Below are positions 8,094-16,800 of a stretch of 64,000 nucleotides of DNA, piece by piece (the stretch's first letter is position 1; each line of letters starts with the position of its first letter). Source of the DNA: Elusimicrobiales bacterium (GTDB taxonomy: Bacteria; Elusimicrobiota; Elusimicrobia; Elusimicrobiales; UBA9959); NCBI GenBank assembly GCA_024681855.1, contig JAILAB010000007.1:1-64000 (forward strand). Direction: 5' to 3'. The position numbers were made by a program, and so were the translations under genes. The notes beneath the pieces were generated by a model that saw only the letters and a program-made list of their open reading frames with translations, did not search any database and was not told the DNA's origin.

Positions 8094-10424
8094 ATGGACG
8101 AAATTAAAGACGCAAAAGATCTTAAAGTTGTTCACACCCCCGGCGTTAAGCTGGATGCCATGGGCCTTGCCTGCGGCTCCCCCGCTTATACAGATGATGT
8201 GGAAATTCCTAATATGCTTTACGCTAAGATGCTTTGGAGTCCGCATGCCTATGCGAAAATAAAGAGCATAGACACGACAGAAGCATGGAAGGTTCCCGGC
8301 GTTAAGGCTATTCTTACTCATAAGGATTTGCCCCGCGTGCCGCATACAACGGCTGGCCAGGGCTATCCCGAGCCTTCTCCGTATGACACATATACTCTGG
8401 ATGATACCGTGCGCTATGTAGGCGACAGAGTTGCCGCAGTGGCGGCAGAAACGCTGGAAGCTGCAAAGGAAGCCGTATCTAAGATAAAAGTTGAATATGA
8501 AGTTCTGAAGCCTGTCTTTGGCATTTATGAGGCAATGGAAGAAGGCGCCCCGCAGGTTCACATGGAAAAAGATTCCAAGAACATACCGGATGCGAAACAC
8601 AATATTGCCGCAAAGTTTGACTTTGAAATTGCTCCTAAGAAATGGTTTGAAGAAGCTGATTATACTTTTGATGAATCATGGACTATTCCATACCTTCAGC
8701 ATTGCGCATTAGAGCCTCATACCACAATCTGTTATTTTGATAACAATGGCCGCCTTGTCATAAGAACCTCAACGCAGGTTCCTTTCCATGTTCGCCGCAT
8801 TGTGGCCCAGGCTTTGCAGATTCCTGTGAAAAACATAAGGGTAATAAAGCCCCGCATAGGCGGCGGCTTTGGCTCAAAGCAGGAAATACTGGAAGACATT
8901 GTCGCGGCTCTTGCATTAAAAACAAACCGCCCTGTTCGCCTGGAATATACGCGCAAGGAAGTGTTCATTTCCTCTAGAACCCGCCACCCTTCAATATGCC
9001 GCGTGCGCTGCGGCGTGAAGAAAGACGGCACAATCACAGACCTTGAATTGGGTATTTACCTGAACACTGGGGCTTATGGCTCACATGCCTTAACGGTTAT
9101 GATGTGCGCCGGCTCCCATGTGATTCCGATGTACCATGTTAAAAACAATATCAAGTTCATCGGACGCAGTGTTTATACCAATTTGCCTGTGGCAGGCGCA
9201 TACCGCGGTTATGGAGCCACTCAGTCCTTCTTCGCAATGGAATGCATGATGGACATGATGGCTGAAAAAATAGGAATGGATCCTGTTGAATTCCGCAAGA
9301 TGAATTATATACGGCTTGGCGAAGGCTCACCTGTGTTCAAAGCCATGGGCGAAGGCCGCGAAGGCGTAGAGCAGTTTATAACATCTACAGGCCTTATGGA
9401 AGGCATAGAGAAAGGAATCAAGGAATTCAAATGGTATGAGAAGGCCAGGAAGTACAAGAACCAGAAAGGCAATATACGCCGTGGCATAGGCATGGCCTGC
9501 ATGATGCAGGGCTCAGGCATTCCGGAAGTGGACATGGCCAGCTGTACCATAAAAATGAATGAGGACGGTTCTTTCAATATGCTGGCAGGCTGTGCCGACC
9601 TCGGAACTGGCGCTGATACTGTTCTGGCGCAGATAGCTGCAGAAGTCCTTGGCGTAAAGCATACTGATATCGTGGTTCTTTCCGCTGATACTGATGTAAC
9701 GCCTTTCGACGTGGGCGCTTATGCTTCTTCCACAACCTTTATTTCCGGCAATGCCGCAAAGAAGACGGCAGAAAAAGTGCGCGACATGATTTTGGAAGTT
9801 GGCGCTAAGATTCTAGATGAGAAAGTTGAAAATCTCTATTTAGAAGATCGCAAGGTTGTCTCTAAGAGCGGCGCAAGCTGCACTCTGTCTGAAGTGGCCA
9901 ACACTTCGCTGTATTACTATGACCAGCATCAGATTATAGCTTCTGCTTCTCATTATGCGCAGACCTCTCCGCCTCCTTTCCAGGCCAACTTTGCCGAAGT
10001 GGAGGTTGACATGGCAACCGGTAAGGTAACGCTATTGGATTACGTAAGCTGCATTGACTGCGGAACAGCGGTAAATACACAGCTTGCCCAGGGCCAGAAT
10101 GACGGCGCATGCATGAACGGTATAAGCCATACTCTATGCGAGGGCTTAGAATTCTCCGCAAATGGAACACCCCTGAACGCATCATTCCGCCGCTACAAGA
10201 TAATGTCAATGAATGACACAGCTCCGGTAAGGACTTTCTTCATACCGACATGGGAGCCAAACGGCCCGTTCGGTGCGAAATCAGTGTCTGAGATCGGCAT
10301 AAACGGCCCGTTGCCGGCAATTTCCAATGCCATATACAATGCCGTAGGCGTAAGGATGAATGTCGCTCCTTTCACTCCGGATAAAGTATATGCCGCATTA
10401 AAGGAAAAAGCCAAGGCTGAATAA
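8094..10424 (+). CDS. Molybdenum hydroxylase large (Mo-cofactor) subunit, set 2
   Basis: 776 residues from the ATG at 8094, chosen because AGGAGA (8084-8089) sits just upstream. An earlier in-frame ATG at 8076 overlaps the previous stop and lacks its own ribosome site. Family landmarks: hammerhead domain (GSPAYTDDVEIPNMLYAKML near the start), GGGFGSKQE (~258), GAYRGYGATQ (~370), LGTGADTVLAQI (~505), and a C-terminal GAKSVSEIGINGP (~735) carrying the probable catalytic Glu. It differs from the set 1 GMGEVPL motif, so substrate range probably differs. It ends the locus and a strong terminator follows at 10472-10510. Confidence 0.9.
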   Translation: MDEIKDAKDLKVVHTPGVKLDAMGLACGSPAYTDDVEIPNMLYAKMLWSPHAYAKIKSIDTTEAWKVPGVKAILTHKDLPRVPHTTAGQGYPEPSPYDTYTLDDTVRYVGDRVAAVAAETLEAAKEAVSKIKVEYEVLKPVFGIYEAMEEGAPQVHMEKDSKNIPDAKHNIAAKFDFEIAPKKWFEEADYTFDESWTIPYLQHCALEPHTTICYFDNNGRLVIRTSTQVPFHVRRIVAQALQIPVKNIRVIKPRIGGGFGSKQEILEDIVAALALKTNRPVRLEYTRKEVFISSRTRHPSICRVRCGVKKDGTITDLELGIYLNTGAYGSHALTVMMCAGSHVIPMYHVKNNIKFIGRSVYTNLPVAGAYRGYGATQSFFAMECMMDMMAEKIGMDPVEFRKMNYIRLGEGSPVFKAMGEGREGVEQFITSTGLMEGIEKGIKEFKWYEKARKYKNQKGNIRRGIGMACMMQGSGIPEVDMASCTIKMNEDGSFNMLAGCADLGTGADTVLAQIAAEVLGVKHTDIVVLSADTDVTPFDVGAYASSTTFISGNAAKKTAEKVRDMILEVGAKILDEKVENLYLEDRKVVSKSGASCTLSEVANTSLYYYDQHQIIASASHYAQTSPPPFQANFAEVEVDMATGKVTLLDYVSCIDCGTAVNTQLAQGQNDGACMNGISHTLCEGLEFSANGTPLNASFRRYKIMSMNDTAPVRTFFIPTWEPNGPFGAKSVSEIGINGPLPAISNAIYNAVGVRMNVAPFTPDKVYAALKEKAKAE

Positions 10425-10471
10425 TAAATTTCAGCCTATATGCCTTGCTGCTTTTTTGCGGCTGAGGACAG

Positions 10472-10510
10472 AAAAAGAATCCCGCCAGTTCAGGGCGGGA
10501 TTCTTTTTTT
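10472..10510 (+). terminator. Intrinsic terminator of the molybdenum hydroxylase operon
   Basis: GAATCCCGCC and GGCGGGATTC form a perfect 10 bp stem with a 7-base loop, preceded by A-rich and followed by a run of T. It lies 48 bases after the last hydroxylase gene. Confidence 0.93.
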
Positions 10511-10519
10511 CAGTCTAAC

Positions 10520-10687
10520 GGTTATTTTAGCTGGTAACATTTGTTTTTTTAGTCCTGAACTTGTTTCAGAACCTATTTAAGCCGCAGATATGCTGAAATA
10601 AGTTCATCATGACGGGAAAAATGTAAAATCAATAATCTTCTTATAAATAGCGAAATTATAAAATCAATACTCTTCTTGTATTGAGCG
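10520..10687 (+). mobile_element. MITE-like dispersed repeat, copy 2 (decayed, with duplicated right end)
   Basis: The core palindromes (CCTGAACTTGTTTCAG near 10553 and TGCTGAAATAAGTTCATCA near 10589) match copy 1. The left end (GGTTATTTTAG at 10520) is shortened internally. At the right, the ~34 bp terminal segment AAAATCAATA..CTTCTT occurs twice in tandem (10624-10652 and 10660-10687). No clean target duplication is visible, so the copy looks old or rearranged. Confidence 0.65.
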
Positions 10688-10714
10688 TTTCCGTTTTTCG
10701 GTTTGAACCTGCTT

Positions 10715-10726
10715 ATTTGATAAAAT
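10715..10726 (+). promoter_or_regulatory. Extended -10 promoter element for the transporter mRNA
   Basis: TTTGATAAAAT at 10716-10726 matches the TTTGTANAAT-like element seen before several genes in this window. A start about 7 bases downstream would be near 10733, at the first base pair of the preQ1 riboswitch, which agrees well with the RNA beginning at the aptamer. No good -35 is seen. Confidence 0.5.
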
Positions 10727-10731
10727 ATAAC

Positions 10732-10778
10732 TTGAAGATGTTCCTTGCATAACCATCTTCAAAATAAAAAACAAGGAG
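10732..10778 (+). promoter_or_regulatory. preQ1-I riboswitch
   Basis: All elements of the small H-type pseudoknot are present. P1 is TTGAAGATG (10732-10740) pairing with CATCTTCAA (10754-10762), 9 of 9. The loop carries CCTTG (10743-10747), which pairs with CAAGG (10772-10776) to make P2. Between them are the conserved loop GCATAACC (10747-10754), with the C expected to pair with preQ1, and the A-rich tail AAAATAAAAAA. The 3' P2 strand is part of the Shine-Dalgarno AAGGAG, so ligand binding should hide it and switch off translation of the downstream transporter. The gene downstream is a queuosine-precursor transporter, exactly the usual client. Confidence 0.92.
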
Positions 10779-10789
10779 AACTTGAATAT

Positions 10790-11554
10790 ATGTTTCTTAA
10801 AAATCAAACTTCCGCTTTTTTTGCGGAAATCAAAATTCTCATGAAGAATGTTCCTCCGCTGATGTTTACATTCTTCGTCATTTCAATAATCGGAATGAAC
10901 CTTCTTGCCAATAAAAGCCTGGACACAGGCCTAAGCTGGCTCGCTTTGGACTGTGGCTTTCTGCTTTCATGGGTGGCTTTTCTTACAATGGACATAATGA
11001 CAAAGCGTTTTGGTCCTAAAGCCGCAACGCAGATTTCCGTAATAGCTCTGCTTATTAATCTGGCTTTTGCCGGGCTTATGTATGCTGGCAGCTTAGTTCC
11101 GGGAACTTGGGGGGAAGCATATATTGCCGGCCATGAAGCGTATATAAATGCCGCATTGGACAATACTTTTGGCGGAACCTGGTATATAATACTCGGAAGT
11201 TCTGTGGCCTTTCTGTCTTCTGCTTTTCTGAACAATTTCCTTAACTGGAAAATAGGCTGTTTTTTCAGTAAAATGCCAGACTCATTCAAAATTTTTGCCG
11301 CTAGGGCATATATTTCCACGTTCATAGCCCAGTTTGCAGATAATTTAATATTTGCGCTTATAGTTTCCAGAACTTTTTTCCATTGGTCCATGCTTCAGTG
11401 CATAACCTGCGCCATAACAGGAGCAACTGCCGAACTTTTATGCGAAGTGATTTTCTCTCCTGTAGGATATAATGTGTCAAAGAAGTGGCAAAAAGAAAAA
11501 GTGGGACAGGATTATATAGATTTTATTGCGCAGACAAGGTCTTGCGGAGCATGA
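10790..11554 (+). CDS. yhhQ: YhhQ/VUT-family queuosine precursor transporter
   Basis: 255-residue integral membrane protein of the VUT (COG1738, YhhQ) family, which takes up 7-deazaguanine precursors such as preQ0/preQ1 for queuosine modification of tRNA. About six hydrophobic segments are visible, with the family-like WLALDCGFLLSWVAFLTMDI and DNLIFALIVSRTFFHW stretches. The ATG at 10790 is chosen: the ORF could be extended upstream to a TTG at 10745, but that would lie inside the riboswitch. AAGGAG is at 10773-10778. It is under preQ1 control, so the bacterium probably salvages precursors. The stop overlaps the next gene's ATG, giving a two-gene unit. Confidence 0.88.
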   Translation: MFLKNQTSAFFAEIKILMKNVPPLMFTFFVISIIGMNLLANKSLDTGLSWLALDCGFLLSWVAFLTMDIMTKRFGPKAATQISVIALLINLAFAGLMYAGSLVPGTWGEAYIAGHEAYINAALDNTFGGTWYIILGSSVAFLSSAFLNNFLNWKIGCFFSKMPDSFKIFAARAYISTFIAQFADNLIFALIVSRTFFHWSMLQCITCAITGATAELLCEVIFSPVGYNVSKKWQKEKVGQDYIDFIAQTRSCGA

Positions 11555-12198
11555 AAACTATAATAACCGGAACTTCCCGCGGCATAGGGCGCGCGGCAGC
11601 CTTGAAATTCCTGAAAGAAGGCCATGAAGTAATAGGCTTTGACATTCAGGAATCCTCTATAATTGATGAAAAATATAAGCATATAAGACAGAGCATAACG
11701 TCTAAGAATCTGCCAGAGTTAGAAGGCATTGAAATCCTGGTGAACAATGCCGGGGTTCAGAATTCCGAAGATGATATTGAGGTGAACCTTAAAGGCACTA
11801 TCAATATAACCGAGAAATATGGCATTCAGCCGAATATAAAAGCCATTGTGATGATTGCTTCTGCCAGCGCGAGAAGCGGCAGCGAATTCCCGGTATATGC
11901 CGCAAGCAAGGGCGGAGTCGTTACATATATGAAGAATGTAGCCCAGCGCATAGCCGCATACAAGGCCGTATGCAATAGCATTTCTGCCGGCGGAGTTATT
12001 ACGGAGCTGAATAATCACATACTGCAATCCGATGAGCTTTGGAACAAAGTTTTAGATGAGACTTTGCTTCATAAGTGGTCCTCAAAAGAGGAAATAGCCG
12101 ATTGGATTTATTTTCTTGCCGCATTTAATAAGAGCATGACGGCGCAGGACATATTAATAGATAATGGCGAGGCCGCCAAGTTCAATTTCATCTGGTAA
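11551..12198 (+). CDS. Short-chain dehydrogenase/reductase (SDR)
   Basis: 215-residue classical-type SDR. The NAD(P)-binding TGTSRGIG motif is at residues ~7-14, the NNAG motif at ~66-69, the active-site Ser in MIASASA (~106-110) and YAASK at ~119-123, giving the Ser-Tyr-Lys triad. The protein is shorter than the usual ~250 residues, with a reduced C-terminal substrate loop. Its ATG overlaps the stop of the transporter (ATGA), so it shares the preQ1-controlled mRNA. Whether it has anything to do with queuosine chemistry is unknown. Substrate cannot be named. Confidence 0.85.
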   Translation: MKTIITGTSRGIGRAAALKFLKEGHEVIGFDIQESSIIDEKYKHIRQSITSKNLPELEGIEILVNNAGVQNSEDDIEVNLKGTINITEKYGIQPNIKAIVMIASASARSGSEFPVYAASKGGVVTYMKNVAQRIAAYKAVCNSISAGGVITELNNHILQSDELWNKVLDETLLHKWSSKEEIADWIYFLAAFNKSMTAQDILIDNGEAAKFNFIW

Positions 12199-12229
12199 GC
12201 ATTTGCCTTTGAAAATATAAGGAGAATAT

Positions 12230-12865
12230 ATGAGACCTGATCCGAATACCTTATTTCCCAATCCGAAAATACCGGGCATTTGTTATATAAAAAATGCAGT
12301 TAAAAGCCCGAATATCATAATAGGCGATTACACGTACTATCATGACCCGGAAGGCGCGGATCAGTTTGAAAAACATGTTACTCATTTTTATCCTTTCATT
12401 GGAGATAAGCTGATAATAGGAAAGTTCTGCGCTATTGCAAGTGGAATAGAATTTGTGATGAATGGGGCCAATCACAGAATGAATTGCATAAGCACATATC
12501 CCTTTTACATAATGGGCGGGGATTGGGGCAGTGCCATGGCTCCGGTCAAAGATGAGCTGCCGCTGAAAGGCGATACAATAGTGGGCAATGATGTATGGAT
12601 AGGACAGAATGTTACGGTAATGCCAGGAGTTCATATAGGCGATGGCGCCATAATAGGCGCTAATGCGGTGGTAGCCAGGGATATTCCGCCTTATTCCATA
12701 GCAGTAGGCAATCCATGCCGTGTAGTCAAAAAAAGATTCAGCGATGAAATCATAAGCCATCTTCTTGAAATAAAATGGTGGGACTGGGACATAGAAAAAA
12801 TAGAGTCATCTTTCGCAGCTTTGTCTTCCGGCGACTTGTCATTAATAAAGAAATTAAAGCCTTAG
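12230..12865 (+). CDS. CatB/Vat-type xenobiotic acetyltransferase (left-handed beta-helix)
   Basis: 211 residues with hexapeptide-repeat character (IIGDYTYY, KLIIGKFCAIASGIEFVMNGANH, TIVGNDVWIGQNVTVMPG, HIGDGAIIGANAVVARDI). The layout, including the NGANHRM segment carrying the putative catalytic His (~82), the WG-containing loop near residue 100 and the AVGNPCRVVKKRF end, matches the xenobiotic acyltransferase group, which includes chloramphenicol (CatB) and streptogramin (Vat) acetyltransferases. These act as trimers and use acetyl-CoA. A GGAG site precedes the ATG by 7 bases. Drug resistance is possible but unproved; many chromosomal homologues have other substrates. Confidence 0.85.
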   Translation: MRPDPNTLFPNPKIPGICYIKNAVKSPNIIIGDYTYYHDPEGADQFEKHVTHFYPFIGDKLIIGKFCAIASGIEFVMNGANHRMNCISTYPFYIMGGDWGSAMAPVKDELPLKGDTIVGNDVWIGQNVTVMPGVHIGDGAIIGANAVVARDIPPYSIAVGNPCRVVKKRFSDEIISHLLEIKWWDWDIEKIESSFAALSSGDLSLIKKLKP

Positions 12866-12901
12866 TGATTTTATTTGTTTTATATTTTGTCTATGTCATA
12901 G

Positions 12902-13004
12902 CGGCTTAAGCATGCTGTTTGCGGCATGTGGCAAGGAGGCTAAGGCTTAATGCTTATAAGTTGCAGACATGCCTATTTTAATGCCTGCCGCAAGACCTTA
13001 GCCG
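12902..13004. other. Structured intergenic segment, possible small RNA or cis element
   Basis: The 380-base gap between the acetyltransferase and nrdR contains nested inverted repeats. CGGCTTAAG..TTTGCGGCA (12902-12926) can pair with TGCCGCAA..CTTAGCCG (12984-13004). Inside, GGCATG (12923) can pair with CATGCC (12969), and GGCTAAGG (12938) could alternatively pair with CCTTAGCC (12996). There is no T-tract, so it is not a simple terminator. Strand and function are not known. Confidence 0.4.
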
Positions 13005-13095
13005 TATACCTTGTTGTATTGAAAAAATAACAATTTTACTATCAAAAAAAAGACTATTGAATCAAGCCCTAATATGTGTTATATAATATTCCTGT

Positions 13096-13142
13096 ACACA
13101 ATTCATTGTGGTTTATTAGTGAATTTGCACAAAATATTGTTT
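13096..13142 (+). promoter_or_regulatory. Tandem NrdR boxes (operator of nrdR-nrdD)
   Basis: Two 16 bp near-palindromes, ACACAATTCATTGTGG (13096-13111) and GCACAAAATATTGTTT (13127-13142), each match about 13 of 16 positions of the known NrdR box (ACACWATATMTWGTGT). Their starts are 31 bp apart, three helical turns, the usual NrdR arrangement. The second box overlaps the predicted -35. NrdR would bind here and repress the nrdR-nrdD operon when dATP is high. Confidence 0.8.
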
Positions 13143-13164
13143 TTTTTAAATTATAGCGTATACT
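13137..13164 (+). promoter_or_regulatory. Predicted promoter of nrdR-nrdD
   Basis: TTGTTT (13137-13142) and TATACT (13159-13164) are separated by 16 bases, and the -35 lies within NrdR box 2. This leaves a leader of about 70 bases before the nrdR ATG at 13245. Confidence 0.5.
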
Positions 13165-13244
13165 TAGATAAAGCTATATGGCAAAGCCGGGTTTGGCTTT
13201 AGCAATATGCCTTAGGCACATATAAAAGGCGGTGAATAAACAGC

Positions 13245-13817
13245 ATGAGATGTCCGTTTTGCATGGCAACAGAAACTAAGGTGGTTGACAGCCGTGAAGT
13301 TGTTAATACTTTTGATGTCCGCCGCCGCAGGGAATGTGAGAAGTGTCATAAGCGTTTTACTACTTATGAACGCATTGAGCAGAATCCCATTGCCATAATA
13401 AAAAAGGATGGCCGCCGTGAAGTTTTTTCACCGCAAAAGCTGAAAACAGCTATTGCTCTTGCCTGTCATAAAAGGCCCGTTAGCGCTGAACTTATAGATG
13501 GTTTCTGCGCTGAGATAGAGGCCTCTTTGCGCAATGAGGCTGAAAGCGAGATAGCAAGCTCTTTCATTGGCGAACTTGTTATGGAGAAGCTGAAAACAGC
13601 TGACAAGGTAGCTTATATACGTTTTGCATCTATATATCGGGATTTTGCGGATGTTAAAGATTTCCGCAAAGCCATAAAAGAAGTCTCCGGAAGCGCGTCC
13701 AAGACTGCGTCATCTAAGCCTAAGCCAGCAATGGCAGCAGAAGATATGGAGCAGCAGGACACTAATGCCGCAGAGCATGGCGGCGGGTCTGGAGCCTGCG
13801 GTAAAGATATACTTTGA
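13245..13817 (+). CDS. nrdR: Transcriptional repressor NrdR
   Basis: 190 residues. The N-terminal zinc ribbon has MRCPFCMA (Cys3, Cys6) and CEKCHKRFTTYER (Cys31, Cys34), and the ATP-cone domain runs ~46-140 (VFSPQKLKTAI, RNEAESEIASS). NrdR senses ATP/dATP and represses ribonucleotide reductase genes. Here it sits directly upstream of nrdD behind paired NrdR boxes, so autoregulation is likely. Compared with the usual ~150 residues it has an extra ~40-residue low-complexity tail (from ~147) rich in Ser, Ala, Lys and Gly, with a final Cys. The gap to nrdD is 54 bases with its own AAGGAGGG. Confidence 0.95.
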   Translation: MRCPFCMATETKVVDSREVVNTFDVRRRRECEKCHKRFTTYERIEQNPIAIIKKDGRREVFSPQKLKTAIALACHKRPVSAELIDGFCAEIEASLRNEAESEIASSFIGELVMEKLKTADKVAYIRFASIYRDFADVKDFRKAIKEVSGSASKTASSKPKPAMAAEDMEQQDTNAAEHGGGSGACGKDIL

Positions 13818-13871
13818 TATTTGACAGCTTGCGCATGTCGCAGCAATGATAGCCCAAGGAGGGCTGAAAAG

Positions 13872-16800
13872 ATGAATGGACTTTTTCCAAAAATTATTAA
13901 GAAAAGAAACGGTAAGATAACAGCTTTTAATATAGACAAGATAAAGCAGGCTATTTATAAGGCCGCTTATACGGTTGGAGGCCGCGATGAAGAGAAAGCC
14001 GCAGGCCTGGCGGATGAAGTTGCACGCCGCCTTAATGAAGAATTTTCCTTGAAAGGCTCAATTCCTACCGTTGATGACAGCAATGCCATGTGTATACGAA
14101 TTTTGCGTGAGCAGGGCTTTGATAAGACAGCCGCTAAGTTTGAAAGCTATGCGGCAGACAGAAGCCGCGTTAGAAGAAGCGGCCTTCTTGTTAAGAAGCG
14201 CAAGAAAAATGCGGACATAACAGATCAGATGCTTCTCGTTCAGTCTTTTTCAAATGAAACAACAGAGCCTTTTGACCGGGCAAAGCTGGCTGATTATTTT
14301 GAAAAGGAATATAAGCTTACGCCAGAGCTTTCAGATATGATAGCTAAGGAAACGGAAAACTCTGCTTATCAGCTGGCGGAAAAATATGGCACAAGAAGCT
14401 TTGATACGCATTTCCTAAGGCGCATAGCGGAATCCCATTTTACCATGATGGGCATACCAGTTAAGCAGTCTTCGCTTTCAATCCCTCTTTCAACTGTAGA
14501 AGCCTTGGTTGTGTCAAACAGCAAGGAAAACAGTAATATAACTTCCAATAATCCTGAAGCGGTTAATCTGGGCATAGCCGAATATGCGTTAAAGCAATAC
14601 AATCTCCGTTGCGTTTTCTCTGAAGAGGTTTCAGATGCACATAACAAAGGCATAATACATATTCATGACCTTGGCTATCCGCAAAGAGTTTACTGCTCAA
14701 GCCATTCTGTGGAATATATAAAAAAATATGGTTTGGATAAGATTGTTGCCAATCTTCAGAACAAAAGCTATCCGGCCAAGTCTGCCATGGTTCTTAATGG
14801 CCATATACAGACATTTTTGGCTTCCATGCAGTCCCGCTATGCCGGGGCGCTGGGCTTCGGCTTTCTTAATATATTGTATGCCCCAATGCTTAATTGCCCT
14901 CAGGTTATTGTTGAAGGAGAGCTGGAAGGCAAAATTACCCGCATTCCCAAATCTTCGCTGGCTGCGCTGGAAGAGGCAGGGACTATAAGTTATGAGGATG
15001 GCACAGCCGTTCCTTTTTTCAAGAAGCTGCGTGAATTTACCGCGCTTGCGCCAATACCAAGGAAGGAAATGAGGCAGATTGCCCAGAATCTGATTTTCTC
15101 AGCAAGCCAAAACGCTTTCAGCCGCGGAGGGCAGACTTTGTTTATTGATTTTAACATTCATACCGGCGTTCCGCAGTACTTGCGCAATGTCCCGGCTTTA
15201 GGCCCTGGCGGTAAATATATGCTAGAGGATAAAGATGGTAACATAGAGTTTGTTGATGAATCTCCCCGTTTTAAAGGGGCAGAAGGAGATTCCAGAAATG
15301 GGGATGCTCTTAATCCAAAAGACGGACGCAAATATATAACTTACGGAGATCCGAGACTTGTCAAAACCGCTCAGGATTTTGCAATAGAGCTAATGAAGGT
15401 ATGGAATGCGGGAGATAAGCATGGAATACAGTTCTCTTTCCCTAAATGCGACCTGCATGTTTCTAAGGAAACGCTTGAAAATCCTGATGAAAGAGCTGTC
15501 TTTGAAGAAGCATGCCGTTTGGCAAGCAAAAACGGTTCCACATATTTTATGTTTGACAGGGATGGAGCAGGGGCTACATTAGCTCAATGCTGCCGTCTTA
15601 AAGAAAAAGTTACGGACCCCGATCTGCTTAAACATCCTGAAAAAATACGCTTTACAGGCTTCCAGAATGTTACAATCAATCTGCCTCAGGCTAGCTTCAG
15701 AGGAAAAGATCTTAATGGGACTTTAGCAGAAATAGGCAAAGCCATGGACCTTGCTCTTAAGGCTCATTTGGAAAAGAAAGCCTATATACAAAAGCTGCTT
15801 AATACAGATGGCAGTCCTCTGCGCTCGCTTGGCCTGCCTTCAGATGACGGCACTCCTTATGTGAATTTAGAAAAAAGCACTTATATAATAGGCCTTATAG
15901 GCCTTAATGAGGCTGTTCAATACCTTACCGGTCATGAGCTTCATGAAAGCCGAAACTCTTATGAGACAGGCCTTAAAATAGTTGATTTCATGTATCAGAA
16001 AATACAGGATTTGCGTAAGGAATATGGCCTTAAGTTCACAATTGAAGAAACTCCTGCCGAAAGCGCTACGCAGAAACTTGCTAAAGGCGATCTCGCACGC
16101 TTCCCAATAGCTAGGAAATATATAAAAGGAAATCTTGATCATGCCCCGTATTACACAAATTCCGTGCATCTGAATCCTGGCGCGGATGTGTCAATACTTG
16201 ACCGCATAGAACTGCAGTCAAAATTCCATGAAATGATTGAAAGCGGTTCAATCATACATGTGTATTGCGGTGAAAATAAGATTCCTGCGGAATCTATAGC
16301 TTCACTGATTGAGAAAAGCTATTATGAAACGCGCTCATCACAAATAACCGTTTCGCCTGAGTTCACTCATTGCAATAGCTGTCATAGCAATTATTTCGGC
16401 TTTAAGGATTTCTGCGACAAATGCGGCAGTAAGGATGTAGTAAAGCGCACTAAGATTGTAGGATATTTCTCTAATCTTGACGGATGGAATGATTCTCAAT
16501 TGGAAATAAGCAGGGCCCGTGAGAAGGCTGCAAAGCAATATGCTGATTTTTCGCCTAAAGTGCCTTGGCTGCGCGAAAAAGATTCCTCCAAAAAAGTGAT
16601 GATTTTTGGTAAGGCCGGATGCGGGAACTGCGAGGATGCTAAAAAAATGCTTGGCCGCATTATTGATGAGAAAGGTTTAGCTGGGCAAATAAAGCTGGAA
16701 TTTTATGACTTGCAGAGTGCTAATGCACGCATTACAGCAGCTTTATTGTCAGTGCCGCTTGATCCAATACCCACTATTCTTGTAAAAAATGGTCAGCGCA

